Assembly (NCBI RefSeq): GCF_020165195.1
Contig: NZ_JAIUHR010000007.1
Span: 142,101-206,100 of the forward strand
Source of the DNA: Mesorhizobium sp. CA14
Lineage (GTDB): Bacteria > Pseudomonadota > Alphaproteobacteria > Rhizobiales > Rhizobiaceae
Length of the DNA: 64,000 nt
Direction: 5' to 3'
A model generated the notes under the pieces. The model did no database searches. It was given only the letters and a program-made list of their open reading frames with translations, and was not told where the DNA came from. This document shows, piece after piece, positions 10,188 through 21,380 of this stretch. Made by a program: the position numbers and the translations under genes. The first letter of the stretch is position 1, and each line of letters begins with the position of its first letter.

Positions 10188-10286
10188 GAGCGTTTCACCG
10201 TTTCACGGAAACGGCGAAACGCTCTATCTCTTTGTTTTTACGCAATTCCGGACGGAAAACCGCTCACACTTTTCCTGGAATTGCTC
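10188..10286 (+). repeat. Two-hairpin intergenic mosaic element (RIME-like), copy 2
   Basis: The first hairpin is GAGCGTTTCACCGTTT-CACGG-AAACGGCGAAACGCTC (about 10188-10223), the linker TATCTCTTTGTTTTTAC, and the second hairpin runs from GCAATTCCGGACGGAAAA to TTTTCCTGGAATTGC. Same family as 4315-4431, inverted. It lies between the LysE gene and the convergent cupin gene. Confidence 0.8.
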
Positions 10287-10324
10287 TAGCCCGCGCCTGA
10301 CGGCGCAGGCTTTCCTTTCGATAC

Positions 10325-10654
10325 TCAGCCCAGGAAATCGGTCCGGCAAGGCGCAAAGCTGTCGACCAACCGCCCGGCCTCCAGCGCCTTGACGCCATGC
10401 ACGAGATTGGACGGCACAATGAAGCTGCTCCCTGTCTCGAGGATCTCCGACCGTCCGTCGATGGTGACCTCGAAGCGCCCCTCGGCGACATAGCTTGCCT
10501 GGACATGCGGATGCAAATGCGGCGCCCCGACGCCGCCCTTGTCGAAGGCGAACTCGACCATCAATTCATCGGTGTGCACCAGCACGCGCCGTCTGTTGCC
10601 GTCCCGCGTCGGCTCCCAGGCCTTTTCGCCCGCATGGCAAAAGGTACCGCTCAT
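10325..10654 (-). CDS. kdgF: Cupin protein, probable KdgF-type unsaturated uronate linearising enzyme
   Basis: 109 residues forming one cupin. Metal ligands are seen in PHLHPHVQASYVAEGRFEV (two His and a Glu, with the usual spacing) and in PSNLVHGV (third His). KdgF proteins are cupins of this size that open 4,5-unsaturated monouronates released by pectate or alginate lyases. The neighbour upstream is a KduD-like dehydrogenase, the next enzyme but one on the same route, followed by uxaC. The symbol rests on this context as much as on sequence; a generic cupin is the alternative. It follows the kduD gene by 31 bp and is the last gene of the operon. Confidence 0.7.
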   Translation of the reverse strand: MSGTFCHAGEKAWEPTRDGNRRRVLVHTDELMVEFAFDKGGVGAPHLHPHVQASYVAEGRFEVTIDGRSEILETGSSFIVPSNLVHGVKALEAGRLVDSFAPCRTDFLG

Positions 10655-10685
10655 CGCTCAGGCTCCGTTCGAAATTGGCAGAAGG

Positions 10686-11462
10686 TCACCGCGCCAGCCA
10701 GCCGCCATCGACCGGCACCAACGCGCCGTGCATATAGTCCGACGCCCGCGCCAGCAGGAACACGGCCGCGTCGCCGATATCGTCGGGCCGGCCCCAGCGC
10801 CCTGCCGGGATGCGCCCGAGGATGGCGGCACTGCGGTCCGGGTCGGCGCGCAGCGCCTCGGTGTTGTTGGTCTCGACATAGCCCGGCGCGATGCCGTTGA
10901 CGTTGATGCCTTTGGCCGCCCATTCGCAGGCGAGCAGCCTTGTGAGGCCGAGCACGCCATGCTTCGAGGCCGTATAGGAGGCGACACGGATGCCGCCCTG
11001 GAAACTCAGCACCGAGGCGATGTTGACGATCTTGCCGCGCCGTCCGGGCTCCGCCAGCACACGCCTGGCAAAGCTCTGGCAGAGCCGGAAGACCGTCTTC
11101 AGATTGACCTCCATCACCTCGTCCCAGTCGGCTTCGCTCAGGTCGACCGCATCGGCGCGCCGGATGATGCCGGCATTGTTGACGAGGCCGTCGAGCGGGC
11201 CGCTCTCGCTCCAGACCCGGTCGAGCATGGCGGCCGCCTCGGCCGGATCGCCAAGATCCGCCTTCACCGCTTCGAAGCTGCCGCCCGCGGCGGCGACTTT
11301 CCCGGCGGTGTCATCCATCGCCGAACGGCCGACGCCGACGACCAGGCCGCCGGCGCGCGCGATCGACACGGCGATACCTTGCCCGATGCCGGTATTGGCA
11401 CCGGTGACCAGGATGCGCTTGCCCGTGAGGCTGAAGGCGGAAAGATCGCTCAAGCTCGTCAT
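10686..11462 (-). CDS. kduD: SDR oxidoreductase, probable 2-dehydro-3-deoxy-D-gluconate 5-dehydrogenase
   Basis: 258 residues, a classical short-chain dehydrogenase. The NAD-binding TGANTGIGQG is at about residue 17, NNAG at about 90, and the catalytic YTASK at about 157, with the structural PGYVETNNT loop. LSDLSAFSLTGKRILVTGAN is the normal start of KduD proteins. KduD reduces 2,5-diketo-3-deoxygluconate to KDG in uronate breakdown. ATG 11462 is chosen by family N-terminus; a longer in-frame start upstream lies inside uxaC. It is co-oriented between uxaC and kdgF, with 52 bp to uxaC. Gluconate 5-dehydrogenase is the main alternative. Confidence 0.8.
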   Translation of the reverse strand: MTSLSDLSAFSLTGKRILVTGANTGIGQGIAVSIARAGGLVVGVGRSAMDDTAGKVAAAGGSFEAVKADLGDPAEAAAMLDRVWSESGPLDGLVNNAGIIRRADAVDLSEADWDEVMEVNLKTVFRLCQSFARRVLAEPGRRGKIVNIASVLSFQGGIRVASYTASKHGVLGLTRLLACEWAAKGINVNGIAPGYVETNNTEALRADPDRSAAILGRIPAGRWGRPDDIGDAAVFLLARASDYMHGALVPVDGGWLAR

Positions 11463-11514
11463 GCCTTTCGCTTGCTGCCGATCGAAGGATCGGTCGTTCC
11501 GGGGCGGCGCGTCT

Positions 11515-12924
11515 TCACAGGCGATAGGCCTTCTTGGCAAGTGTATAGGCCAACTCCCCGGCCAGCTCATGCGCCTCGTCCTCGCGCAGTCGATGCTCGG
11601 CGACGAGCCGCGCCAGGAAGGCGCAGTCGACGCGGCGCGCGACGTCATGGCGCGCCGTGATCGACGGGAAGGCGCGCGTGTCGTCATTGAAGCCGACGGT
11701 GTTGTAGAAACCGGCCGTCTCCGTGGTCATCTCGCGAAAACGGCGCATGCCTTCCGGGCTGTCGTGGAACCACCAGGCCGGTCCGAGCTTCAGCGCCGGA
11801 TAAACGCCGGCGAGCGGCGCCAGCTCGCGCGCGTAGCTGGTTTCGTCCAGCGTGAACAGGATGATCGTGAGGTCGCGCTCCAGCCCGACGCAGTCGAGCA
11901 GCGGCTTCAGCGCCGTCACATAATCGGTGCGGGTCGGGATATCGAAGCCCTTGTCGCGGCCGAATTTCTGGAAAACGGAAGGCGAATGATTGCGCCATGA
12001 TCCGGGGTGAATCTGCATCACCAGGCCGTCGTCACGGCTCATCTTGGCCATTTCGGTCAGCATCTGGGCGCGGAACAGTTTTCGCTCGCGGCCGTCCTCC
12101 GAGCCGCGGCGAATGCGGTTGAACAGCTCCTGCGCCGCCGCATCGGAGAGATTGGCGGTCTCGGCGGTCGGGTGGCCGTGATCGGATGAGGTGGCGCCGA
12201 ACTCCTTGAAATAGGCGCGGCGCTTTCGATGCGCGTCGAGATAGCCGGCCCATGTGCCGGTATCGCATCCGGTGATTTCGCCGAGGCGATCGAGATTGGC
12301 CGAGAACCCCTCGAAATCGGGATCGACGACGGCGTCCGGCCGGTAGGCGGTGACGACGCGGCCGCTCCAGCCGCTGTCGCGGATCATACGGTGCCATTTG
12401 AGGTCGTCGAGCGCGCCTTCGGTCGTCGCGATCACCTCGATGTTGAAGCGCTCGAACAGCGCGCGCGGCCGATAGTCGTCACGCTGCAGCAGCGTGGCAA
12501 TCGTATCGTAAGTGCGGTCGGCGCTGGTCGCGGTGAGCGGCTCCTCGATGCCGAACAGATGTTCGAACACGTGGTCGAGCCAGAGCCGTGTCGGCGTGCC
12601 GCGGAAGAGATAATAATGCTCGGCGAAGCGCCGCCAGATCGCCCGGCCATCGGTCTCGACCGGCGAACCGTCGAGCGCCGGCACGCCGAGCTCTTCCAGC
12701 CGCACGCCCTGGCTGAACAGCATGCGAAAAATGTAATGGTCCGGCACGATGAGCAGCTGTGCGGGGTCCGGAAACGGCTCGTCGAGCGCATACCAGCGCG
12801 GGTCGGTATGACCATGCGGGCTGACGATGGGCAGGTCCCGAACCGAAGCGTAAATCGCGCGTGCGAGCGAAAGCAGGCGCCCTTCGGCGGCGAACAGCAG
12901 ATCCGGATCGGTCAATGCGGCCAC
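11515..12924 (-). CDS. uxaC: Glucuronate isomerase
   Basis: 469 residues, full length for UxaC, an amidohydrolase-fold enzyme that converts glucuronate to fructuronate and galacturonate to tagaturonate. LPIVSPHGHTDPRWYA (about residue 32) carries the metal His-x-His, and MQIHPGSWRNHSP and GFNDDTRAFPSI are also characteristic. The start is GTG with a very strong GGAGGAGG about 8 bases upstream. First gene of a probable uxaC-kduD-kdgF operon, divergent from the uxuB-like gene. No GntR/LacI regulator or transporter is in the window. Confidence 0.95.
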   Translation of the reverse strand: MAALTDPDLLFAAEGRLLSLARAIYASVRDLPIVSPHGHTDPRWYALDEPFPDPAQLLIVPDHYIFRMLFSQGVRLEELGVPALDGSPVETDGRAIWRRFAEHYYLFRGTPTRLWLDHVFEHLFGIEEPLTATSADRTYDTIATLLQRDDYRPRALFERFNIEVIATTEGALDDLKWHRMIRDSGWSGRVVTAYRPDAVVDPDFEGFSANLDRLGEITGCDTGTWAGYLDAHRKRRAYFKEFGATSSDHGHPTAETANLSDAAAQELFNRIRRGSEDGRERKLFRAQMLTEMAKMSRDDGLVMQIHPGSWRNHSPSVFQKFGRDKGFDIPTRTDYVTALKPLLDCVGLERDLTIILFTLDETSYARELAPLAGVYPALKLGPAWWFHDSPEGMRRFREMTTETAGFYNTVGFNDDTRAFPSITARHDVARRVDCAFLARLVAEHRLREDEAHELAGELAYTLAKKAYRL

Positions 12925-13105
12925 GTCGATCCCTCCTCCGGCGATCCACCGGTAGGGTCCGGGAGAAATGCTGTCAACACACGAAAGCTGCGCCCGTTAC
13001 GCGTACGGCAGCCATTGTCGGCGGCAGCGGCGGATGCTACGCCGCCACCCATCTTTGCCGTCATCCGGGCGGCCTGGCCGTAAGCGATTGGAGACTTCAC
13101 ATTCG

Positions 13106-14590
13106 ATGAAGAAGCGCCTGTCGAACACGACGATTGCGAATGTGCCGGCCGCCATCCCGCGCTATGACCGCCGCGCGGTCACGCCCGGCATCGTCCATCT
13201 TGGGGTCGGCGCTTTTCATCGTGCCCACCAGGCCGCCTATGTCGATGCCTGTCTGGCGGACGGCGAGAGCGATTGGGGCATCATCGGCGTCTCGCTGCGC
13301 AGCCCTGACACGCGCGATGCGCTCAAGCCGCAGGACGAGCTCTACACGCTGGCAATCCGGGACAGCGCCGGCGAACAGCTGCAGGTCATCGGCTCGATCC
13401 AATCCTTGCTCGTCGCCCCGGAGGACCCGGGCGCGGTGCTCGCCGCGCTGACCGACCCGCGCATCCGCATCGTCACGCTCACCATCACCGAAAAGGCTTA
13501 TCTCAGGGCAGCCGACGGCGCGCTCGACAGCGCGCATCCCGATATTGTTCACGACCTCGCCAACCCGGGATCGGCGAAGACGGCGCATGGATTTCTCGCC
13601 GAATCGCTTGCGCGCCGCCGGGCCGCCGGCGCGCCTGCCTTCACCGTCCTCTGCTGCGACAACCTGCCAGCCAACGGCGCCACGCTGCACCGGTTGTTGA
13701 TCGAGTTCGCGAAATTGCGCGATGCTGATCTTGCGCGCCATGTCGCCGACGAAGTCGCCTTCCCGTCTTCCATGGTCGACCGCATCGTGCCGGCGACCAC
13801 CGATGCCGACCGGGCGCGCGTCGCGCAACAGCTCGGCGTCGAGGACGCCTGGCCGGTGATGACCGAGCCGTTCCGGCAATGGGTAATTGAGGACCGCTTT
13901 CCGGCCGGACGGCCGGCTTGGGAGAAATTCGGCGTCGCCATGGTCGAGGATGTCGGCCCCTTCGAGGACATGAAGCTCAGGCTGCTCAACGGCGCGCATT
14001 CGGGCATCGCCTATCTCGGCCTGCTCAGCGGCCACGCCACCGTCGACCGCGCCTTTGTCGATCCGTCGATCCGGCAATTCGTCGATGCGCTATGGCAGGA
14101 GGCCATCCCAACGCTGCCGCAGGATGCCGGGCTCGACACAAGCGCCTACACGGCCGAGCTCGCCGCGCGCTTTTCCAACACCGCGCTTGCCCACCGCACC
14201 GCACAGATCGCCAATGACGGCAGCCAGAAGCTGCCGCAGCGCATCGTCGCCTCCGCCCTCGCCCGGCTGGAGGCTGGCTTGCTGCCGGAACATCTGTCGC
14301 TGGTTGTCGCCGCCTGGATCGCCGCATGCGCCGCGCGCCGTGGCAGTTTGCCTGATGGTCACTTCACCGATCCGCTCGATGCGGCGCTCAGCGACCTGTT
14401 CGGCCGCAACCTGCCAACGGCAACGATGGCCAAGGCCGTGTTCGACCTCGCCGGCTTTGCCAAAGGCCATCCAGAACGACAGAAGTTGATCGAGTTTGTC
14501 GCCACCCACCTCGTCCATTTCAAGCAGGGCGGTCCGAAGCTGGCTCTTGCCGCGCTCGGCATCGGTAGCAAGAGTGGAACAGCCGGATAG
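13106..14590 (+). CDS. uxuB: Mannitol dehydrogenase family protein, probable fructuronate reductase
   Basis: 494 residues of the long-chain mannitol dehydrogenase family (polyol-specific). The N-terminal GIVHLGVGAFHRAHQAAYVD holds the Rossmann GxGxFHR motif, and MKLRLLNGAHSGIAYLG (about residue 290) holds the catalytic Lys-x5-Asn-x2-His set. The family includes UxuB (fructuronate to mannonate), UxaB and MtlK. Divergence from uxaC, which makes fructuronate, favours UxuB; a mannitol or arabitol dehydrogenase cannot be excluded. ATG 13106 matches the family start (MKKRLSNTT), with a GGAGAC about 10 bases before it. Confidence 0.8.
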   Translation: MKKRLSNTTIANVPAAIPRYDRRAVTPGIVHLGVGAFHRAHQAAYVDACLADGESDWGIIGVSLRSPDTRDALKPQDELYTLAIRDSAGEQLQVIGSIQSLLVAPEDPGAVLAALTDPRIRIVTLTITEKAYLRAADGALDSAHPDIVHDLANPGSAKTAHGFLAESLARRRAAGAPAFTVLCCDNLPANGATLHRLLIEFAKLRDADLARHVADEVAFPSSMVDRIVPATTDADRARVAQQLGVEDAWPVMTEPFRQWVIEDRFPAGRPAWEKFGVAMVEDVGPFEDMKLRLLNGAHSGIAYLGLLSGHATVDRAFVDPSIRQFVDALWQEAIPTLPQDAGLDTSAYTAELAARFSNTALAHRTAQIANDGSQKLPQRIVASALARLEAGLLPEHLSLVVAAWIAACAARRGSLPDGHFTDPLDAALSDLFGRNLPTATMAKAVFDLAGFAKGHPERQKLIEFVATHLVHFKQGGPKLALAALGIGSKSGTAG

Positions 14591-14728
14591 CGTTTGTGCC
14601 CGGTATTGGCTCGACGGTGAGCCGGGACGACTTCACACTTGTTCGCCGGCCGACCCGTTCACCACCTGCCGCGCGGCATAGTCGACCCGGTTCGCATTCG
14701 GGACTCTTTGGCGAGCGAAAAGCGGCAA

Positions 14729-14756
14729 CAAAAAAGGCGGGGACAAGCCCCACCTT
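14729..14756 (-). terminator. Rho-independent terminator of the atp operon
   Basis: On the minus strand AGGTGGGG-CTTGT-CCCCGCCT forms an 8-bp stem followed by TTTTTTG, 26 bp after the atpC stop. No other structure is seen between 14591 and 14782. Confidence 0.85.
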
Positions 14757-14782
14757 TCTCAATCACTTATCGGCAGCCGAAA

Positions 14783-15196
14783 TCAGGCCGGCAGCAGCGC
14801 GCCTTCCAGCGTGGTGAGCTGGCTGAGGAACTGCTCCGCCTTGCTGCGGCTCTCGTCGTCCTTGGCGTCGGCCGCATCTTCCTTGGCCTCCTGGATGCGG
14901 CGGGCGAGGTCGGCGCGGTCGATATCGTTCACATGCGTTGCCGATTCGGCAAGAAGCGTGCAGCCGGAAGGCAGGATGTCGGCGAAACCGCCGAACACGA
15001 CGAAGCGCTCTTCCTTGCCGCCCGCGGTCTTTATCGTGACGACGCCGGGCTTGATGGTCGTCATGACCGGCGCGTGCTGCGCCATCACCGTCATCTCGCC
15101 TTCGGCACCGGGTATCACGACGGACTCGACCTGCTCGGAAACGAGCAGCTTTTCCGGCGAGACCAGTTCGAACTTGAAAGCTTCAGCCATATTCAA
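14783..15196 (-). CDS. atpC: F1 ATP synthase subunit epsilon
   Basis: 137 residues beginning AFKFELVSPEKLLVSEQVES, the epsilon beta-sandwich, with GAEGEMTVMAQHAPVMTTIKPG typical of the family, and an Ala/Glu-rich two-helix C-terminus (AREIQEAKEDAADAKDDES type). It couples F1 rotation to Fo and inhibits ATPase activity. Last gene of atpHAGDC. It is set apart from atpD by a 94-bp palindromic insertion, unusual within this operon. Confidence 0.96.
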   Translation of the reverse strand: MNMAEAFKFELVSPEKLLVSEQVESVVIPGAEGEMTVMAQHAPVMTTIKPGVVTIKTAGGKEERFVVFGGFADILPSGCTLLAESATHVNDIDRADLARRIQEAKEDAADAKDDESRSKAEQFLSQLTTLEGALLPA

Positions 15197-15200
15197 TTTA

Positions 15201-15288
15201 GCGAGTAGGGAATAGCGAGTAGCGAGTAGTGAAGAAACTCGCCAAACCCGTTGCTCCCTATTCGCTACTCCCTATTCGCTATTCGCTT
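15201..15288. repeat. Palindromic repeat of GCGARTA/GGGARTA units between atpD and atpC
   Basis: Left arm GCGAGTAGGGAATAGCGAGT plus AGCGAGTAG (15201-15229); right arm TCCCTATTCGCTACTCCCTA plus TTCGCTATTCGC (15255-15286). The arms are made of the same seven-base units on opposite strands, so they fold back on each other in several registers. It fills the gap between the atpD stop and the atpC start and would be transcribed in the operon mRNA. Confidence 0.85.
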
Positions 15289-15290
15289 TC

Positions 15291-16886
<1,596 letters not shown>

Positions 16887-16931
16887 CTATCCGTTGCTCA
16901 CGCCGCCCGCCGGGTATCCCGCGGCGCGTGA

Positions 16932-17819
16932 TTAGAGCGCCTCGGCGCCCGAAATGATCTCGATCAGTTCCTTGGTGATCTGCGCCTGCCGCTGGCGATT
17001 GTAGGTGATCGACAGCTTGTTGATCATGTCGCCGGCATTGCGCGTCGCATTGTCCATCGCGCTCATCTTGGCGCCCATCTCGCCGGCTGCGTTTTCAAGC
17101 AACGCCCGGAAGATCTGCACCGCGATGTTGCGCGGGATGAGGTCGGAGAGGATCTCGCCCGGTTCCGGCTCGTATTCGTAGACGGCATTGCCGCCACTGG
17201 TCGCCTCGGGAGCGGTCGACCCGGCGGCCGCCGCCGGGATGATCTGCTGCGCCGTCGGGATCTGGCTGATCACCGACTTGAACTGCGAATAGAACAGCGT
17301 GCAGATGTCGAAGCCGCCCTCGTTGAAGAGGTGGATGACCTTGCGCGCGATCGCATCGGCATTGACGAAGCCCAGCGTCTTCACTTCGCGCAGGTCGACA
17401 CGCTCCAGGATCATCGAAGCGTAATCTCGGCGCAGGATGTCATAGCCCTTCTTGCCGACGCAGATGATCTTCACCTGCTTGCCGTCGGCCAGCAGCCGGC
17501 GGATGTGGTCGCGGGCGAGACGCGCGATCTGCGAGTTGAAGCCGCCGCACAGGCCGCGCTCTGCGGTGCAGACGATGAGCAGGTGCACATCATCCCGGCC
17601 GGTGCCCGTCATCAGCGCCGGGGCATCGCCGCCGCCGCCGATCGCCTGGGTGATGTTGGCCAGAACCGCGCCCATGCGCTCGGAATAGGGTCTGGCTGCT
17701 TCCGCAGCTTCCTGCGCGCGACGCAGCTTCGCCGCGGCGACCATCTGCATCGCCTTGGTGATCTTCTGCGTCGCCTTGACCGAGGCGATACGGTTACGAA
17801 GGTCTTTTAACGAAGCCAT
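16932..17819 (-). CDS. atpG: F1 ATP synthase subunit gamma
   Basis: 295 residues. The N-terminal helix [20 protein letters not shown] and following [16 protein letters not shown], and the C-terminal [20 protein letters not shown] with [15 protein letters not shown], are the conserved coiled-coil ends of gamma, which form the rotor shaft. The segment around residues 195-215 ([20 protein letters not shown]) is an extra flexible loop. It lies between atpA (29 bp) and atpD (63 bp) in the operon. Confidence 0.97.
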   Translation of the reverse strand: MASLKDLRNRIASVKATQKITKAMQMVAAAKLRRAQEAAEAARPYSERMGAVLANITQAIGGGGDAPALMTGTGRDDVHLLIVCTAERGLCGGFNSQIARLARDHIRRLLADGKQVKIICVGKKGYDILRRDYASMILERVDLREVKTLGFVNADAIARKVIHLFNEGGFDICTLFYSQFKSVISQIPTAQQIIPAAAAGSTAPEATSGGNAVYEYEPEPGEILSDLIPRNIAVQIFRALLENAAGEMGAKMSAMDNATRNAGDMINKLSITYNRQRQAQITKELIEIISGAEAL

Positions 17820-17848
17820 GCTTCAAACCTGATCCCGTCCAGCTTCGT

Positions 17849-19378
17849 TCAAGCGAAGGTCTTGGCGAAGGCGTCGATCTCGGCCTTGAGCTTGGCGCGC
17901 AAATCGTCCGACAGCGCCTTCTCCTTGCGGATAGCATCGAGCACATCCTTGCCGGCTGAGCGCATGTGGCTGAGCAGCCCATGCTCGAATTTGCCGACCT
18001 GGTTCAGCGCCAGCTTGTCGAGATAGCCGTTGACGCCGGCGAAGATCACCGCGACCTGCTCCTCGACCTTGAGCGGCGCGAATTGCGGCTGCTTGAGCAG
18101 CTCCGTCAGGCGCGAACCGCGATTGAGCAGACGCTGCGTTGCCGCGTCGAGGTCGGAGCCGAACTGCGCGAAGGCAGCCATTTCGCGATACTGCGCGAGC
18201 TCGCCCTTGATGGAGCCGGCGACCTGCTTCATCGCCTTGATCTGCGCCGAGGAGCCGACGCGCGACACCGACAGGCCGACGTTCACTGCAGGGCGGATGC
18301 CCTGGAAGAACAGGTTGGTTTCGAGGAAGATCTGGCCGTCGGTGATCGAGATCACGTTGGTCGGGATATAGGCCGACACGTCGTTGGCCTGCGTCTCGAT
18401 GATCGGCAGCGCGGTCAGCGACCCGTTGCCGTTGTCGTCATTGAGCTTGGCGGCGCGCTCGAGCAGGCGCGAGTGCAGGTAGAAGACGTCGCCCGGATAG
18501 GCTTCGCGGCCCGGCGGGCGGCGCAGCAGGAGCGACATCTGGCGATAGGCGACGGCCTGCTTCGACAGATCGTCATAGCTGATCAGCGCATGCATGCCGT
18601 TGTCGCGGAAATATTCGCCCATGGTGCAGGCGGTGAACGGCGCCAGGAACTGCATCGGCGCCGGATCGGACGCGGTGGCGGCGACGATGATGGAATAGTC
18701 GAGCGCGCCGCGCTCTTCCAGCACCTTGACGAACTGCGCGACGGTCGAGCGCTTCTGGCCGACGGCGACGTAGACGCAGTAGAGCTTTTCCTTCTCGGGG
18801 CCGTTGTCGTGCACCGACTTCTGGTTCAGCATCGTGTCGAGGATGATGGCGGTCTTGCCGGTCTGGCGGTCGCCGATGACCAGCTCGCGCTGGCCGCGGC
18901 CGACCGGGATCAGCGCGTCGATGGCCTTGAGACCGGTCGACATCGGCTCATGCACCGACTTGCGCGGGATGATGCCGGGCGCCTTGACGTCGACACGCTT
19001 GCGTTCGGTTGCCTTGATCGGGCCCTTGCCGTCGATCGGATTGCCCAGCGCGTCGACGACGCGGCCGAGCAGGCCCATGCCGACAGGCGCGTCGACGATG
19101 GCGCCGGTGCGCTTGACGGTGTCGCCTTCCTTGATGTCGCGGTCGTTGCCGAAGATGACGACGCCGACATTGTCGGCTTCGAGGTTCAGCGCCATGCCGC
19201 GGATGCCGCCCGGGAATTCGACCATCTCACCGGCCTGGACATTGTCGAGGCCGTAGACGCGGGCGATGCCGTCACCGACGGACAGAACCTGACCGACTTC
19301 GGAGACCTCGGCCTCCTTGCCGAAATTCTTGATCTGGTCTTTCAGAATTGCGGAAATTTCCGCGGCGCGGATGTCCAT
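17849..19378 (-). CDS. atpA: F1 ATP synthase subunit alpha
   Basis: 509 residues, standard length. [20 protein letters not shown] is the family start, the P-loop [11 protein letters not shown] is at about residue 170, and [20 protein letters not shown] is the alpha-specific stretch containing the arginine finger. It is the non-catalytic nucleotide-binding subunit of F1. Its ATG overlaps the atpH stop (TGATG), so translation of the two is likely coupled. Confidence 0.98.
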   Translation of the reverse strand: MDIRAAEISAILKDQIKNFGKEAEVSEVGQVLSVGDGIARVYGLDNVQAGEMVEFPGGIRGMALNLEADNVGVVIFGNDRDIKEGDTVKRTGAIVDAPVGMGLLGRVVDALGNPIDGKGPIKATERKRVDVKAPGIIPRKSVHEPMSTGLKAIDALIPVGRGQRELVIGDRQTGKTAIILDTMLNQKSVHDNGPEKEKLYCVYVAVGQKRSTVAQFVKVLEERGALDYSIIVAATASDPAPMQFLAPFTACTMGEYFRDNGMHALISYDDLSKQAVAYRQMSLLLRRPPGREAYPGDVFYLHSRLLERAAKLNDDNGNGSLTALPIIETQANDVSAYIPTNVISITDGQIFLETNLFFQGIRPAVNVGLSVSRVGSSAQIKAMKQVAGSIKGELAQYREMAAFAQFGSDLDAATQRLLNRGSRLTELLKQPQFAPLKVEEQVAVIFAGVNGYLDKLALNQVGKFEHGLLSHMRSAGKDVLDAIRKEKALSDDLRAKLKAEIDAFAKTFA

Positions 19379-19938
19379 CAGCCGACCTCTTTCAGTGCAA
19401 GCTTGAGCGAATTGAGTTTGGTTTTGAGCGACGTATCGATCTGGCGCGAGCCCATCTTGACGACCAGGCCGCCGAGCAGCGACGGATCGACGGTCATGGC
19501 GATGGCCACATCCTTGCCGGCGATGCTCTTCAGCGTCGCCTTGAGTTCAGCCTGCTGCGCATCCGTCAGTGCATGCGCCGAGGTGACCTCGGCGGATGCC
19601 TCGCCGCGATGGTCGGCGGCGATCTGGCGGAACGCCTTGATCATGCCGGGCACCGCGAACAGGCGGCGGTTCTTGGCGACGACGCGCAGGAAATTGCCGA
19701 CCAGGCCGGTGATGTTGGCGTTGTCGGCGATGGCCGCAATGGCCTTTGCCTGGTCCTCGCTGGAAAACACCGGGCTGTTGATCAGCCGCGCGAGATCGTC
19801 GCTGCCGTTGAGCATCGCCTCGAAGCTGCCGAGATCCGCCTCGACCTGGGCGATCGAATTGTCCTGCAGCGCGAGCTCGAACAGCGAGCCGGCATAGCGC
19901 TCTGCGACAGCTGAGATTGGCGATGACGATTGGGCCAC
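19378..19938 (-). CDS. atpH: F1 ATP synthase subunit delta
   Basis: 186 residues with the delta/OSCP pattern: [20 protein letters not shown] near the start, [19 protein letters not shown] in the middle, and [20 protein letters not shown] with [13 protein letters not shown] at the end. It connects F1 to the peripheral stalk. First gene of the atpHAGDC operon, the usual alphaproteobacterial arrangement with the Fo genes elsewhere. The 247 bp before it must hold the operon promoter, but no clear -35/-10 pair is seen. Confidence 0.96.
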   Translation of the reverse strand: MAQSSSPISAVAERYAGSLFELALQDNSIAQVEADLGSFEAMLNGSDDLARLINSPVFSSEDQAKAIAAIADNANITGLVGNFLRVVAKNRRLFAVPGMIKAFRQIAADHRGEASAEVTSAHALTDAQQAELKATLKSIAGKDVAIAMTVDPSLLGGLVVKMGSRQIDTSLKTKLNSLKLALKEVG

Positions 19939-20185
19939 GGACCGTCTTTTCTCTTGTCTGACAGGCCGCAGATTGTTGGCGCGAGCGAAAACTCTGGCTA
20001 AATCTTTGACCTTACTGCGATTTTTCCAAGCACGGAGGCGCGGCTTCCGCTATCCCCGGTCGAAAGTCGATTGCCGTCTAGCACAGGCTTTTTAAGACCG
20101 CAATGCATCGTCCGGCATGGTTTTCAGGCACTTTTGTCGCATCACGCGAATAAGGCCAAGCTCAATCGTTGGATTAGTCGCGGAT

Positions 20186-20581
20186 TCACGGCACCAAGCC
20201 GAACGCAAAGGCCAGCGGCAGCGCCGCCAGCGCCAATTCAAGCACGATCGAAGTCCAGTTGAAAGGGGTGTTGGCGCCGTCCGACATCATCGACAAAAGC
20301 CGGCCGAAGGCGGTGAACAGCCAGGAGAAGCCCAGCGCCATGTAGAGCAGCGGCTGCGCCAGGAGAATGCAGCACAGGCTGACGCCGAGGTAGAAGCCCG
20401 ACATGCGGCCGCGTCCCTCGGCGATCGCCGCCGCCTTCTCCGGCCTCGGCTGCAGGCGCAGCACGCGAAACGCAAGCCCCGGCGCCAGGAACAGGAACAG
20501 GCCGAGGGCCAGGGTCACGACGGCGCTCGACCAGGCCAGCCATTCGCCCTGGCTCGCCGGCCACGGAAACGCGAACTCCAT
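20186..20581 (-). CDS. DUF4345-like membrane protein
   Basis: 131 residues with about four membrane segments (SSAVVTLALGLFLFLAPGLA, FYLGVSLCCILLAQPLLYMA, and a hydrophobic C-terminus). GFSWLFTAFGRLLSMMSDG fits the DUF4345 signature with its conserved Arg and Asp-Gly near the third helix. The function is unknown. ATG 20581 is preferred because GAGGGGGG sits 6 bases before it, although an upstream in-frame start exists. It is followed by a weak stop context into the atp promoter region and is transcribed in the same direction as the atp operon. Confidence 0.7.
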   Translation of the reverse strand: MEFAFPWPASQGEWLAWSSAVVTLALGLFLFLAPGLAFRVLRLQPRPEKAAAIAEGRGRMSGFYLGVSLCCILLAQPLLYMALGFSWLFTAFGRLLSMMSDGANTPFNWTSIVLELALAALPLAFAFGLVP

Positions 20582-20677
20582 AAATTCCCCCCTCTTATTT
20601 CTTGTTCTCAACACCGGCATTCTAGCGAGGGAACGAAAGCGCGCCAGAGGACGGCGGGCACATTAGAAGCGGCGCAA

Positions 20678-21373
20678 TCAGGCGAGCGCGAAATCGACCG
20701 CGGCCGCGGCATGGATGCGCGTGGTGTCGAATACCGGAACGTCGAAATCGCCCTGGCCGATCAGCATGGTGATCTCGGTGCAGCCCATGATGACGCCATC
20801 TACCTGGTCGGTGCGCCGCATCCGGCCGATCTCGTCGAGATAGGCGGATTTCGATTCGGATTTGACGATGCCCTGGCAGAGCTCGTCATAGATCACCTTG
20901 TGCACCATGTCGCGGCCGGCCTGGTCCGGCACCACGGGTTCCAGGCCGTATTTGTCGGCGAGACGGCCCTTGTAGAAATCCTGCTCCATGGTGAAGCGCG
21001 TTGCCAGCAGCGCCGGCCGCTTCACGCCGGCATCGAGGACAGCCTGCGCGGTGGCGTCGGCGATATGGACGAGCGGGATCGATATGGCGGCCTGCACCGC
21101 GTCGGCGAGCTTGTGCATGGTGTTGGTGCAGATCACCAGGCCCTCTGCGCCTCCCGCTTCCAGCTTGCGCGCGGCTTCCACCAGAACAGTGCCGGCGCCT
21201 TCCCAGTCGCCCGCATGCTGGCGTTCGGCAATCTCGGCGAAATCGAACGACCACAACAACAGCTTGGCCGAACGCAGCCCGCCCAGCCGCTCGCGCACGA
21301 TCTCGTTGAGCAGGCGGTAATAGATCGCCGTCGATTCCCAGCTCATGCCGCCGATGAGGCCGAGGGTTTTCAT
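20678..21373 (-). CDS. Aspartate/glutamate racemase family protein
   Basis: 231 residues. It begins MKTLGLIGGMSWESTAIYYR, the standard opening of the aspartate racemase (YgeA-like) group. The two catalytic Cys lie in VICTNTMHK (about residue 84) and IMGCTEITML (about residue 196). The family interconverts L- and D-aspartate or D/L-glutamate, or acts on related acids. ATG 21373 is chosen by family start. It is divergent from the first toxin-antitoxin module with 67 bp between the starts. Confidence 0.9.
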   Translation of the reverse strand: MKTLGLIGGMSWESTAIYYRLLNEIVRERLGGLRSAKLLLWSFDFAEIAERQHAGDWEGAGTVLVEAARKLEAGGAEGLVICTNTMHKLADAVQAAISIPLVHIADATAQAVLDAGVKRPALLATRFTMEQDFYKGRLADKYGLEPVVPDQAGRDMVHKVIYDELCQGIVKSESKSAYLDEIGRMRRTDQVDGVIMGCTEITMLIGQGDFDVPVFDTTRIHAAAAVDFALA

Positions 21374-21380
21374 CCGGGGC

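Noticed and set aside
17966..19897. Long plus-strand frame of 643 codons opposite atpA and atpH
   Set aside because: Antisense frame of the ATP synthase genes; no domain, unusual composition.
19939..20185. A specific atp operon promoter
   Set aside because: A weak TTGGAA/AAGATT pair can be found but has no support over background.
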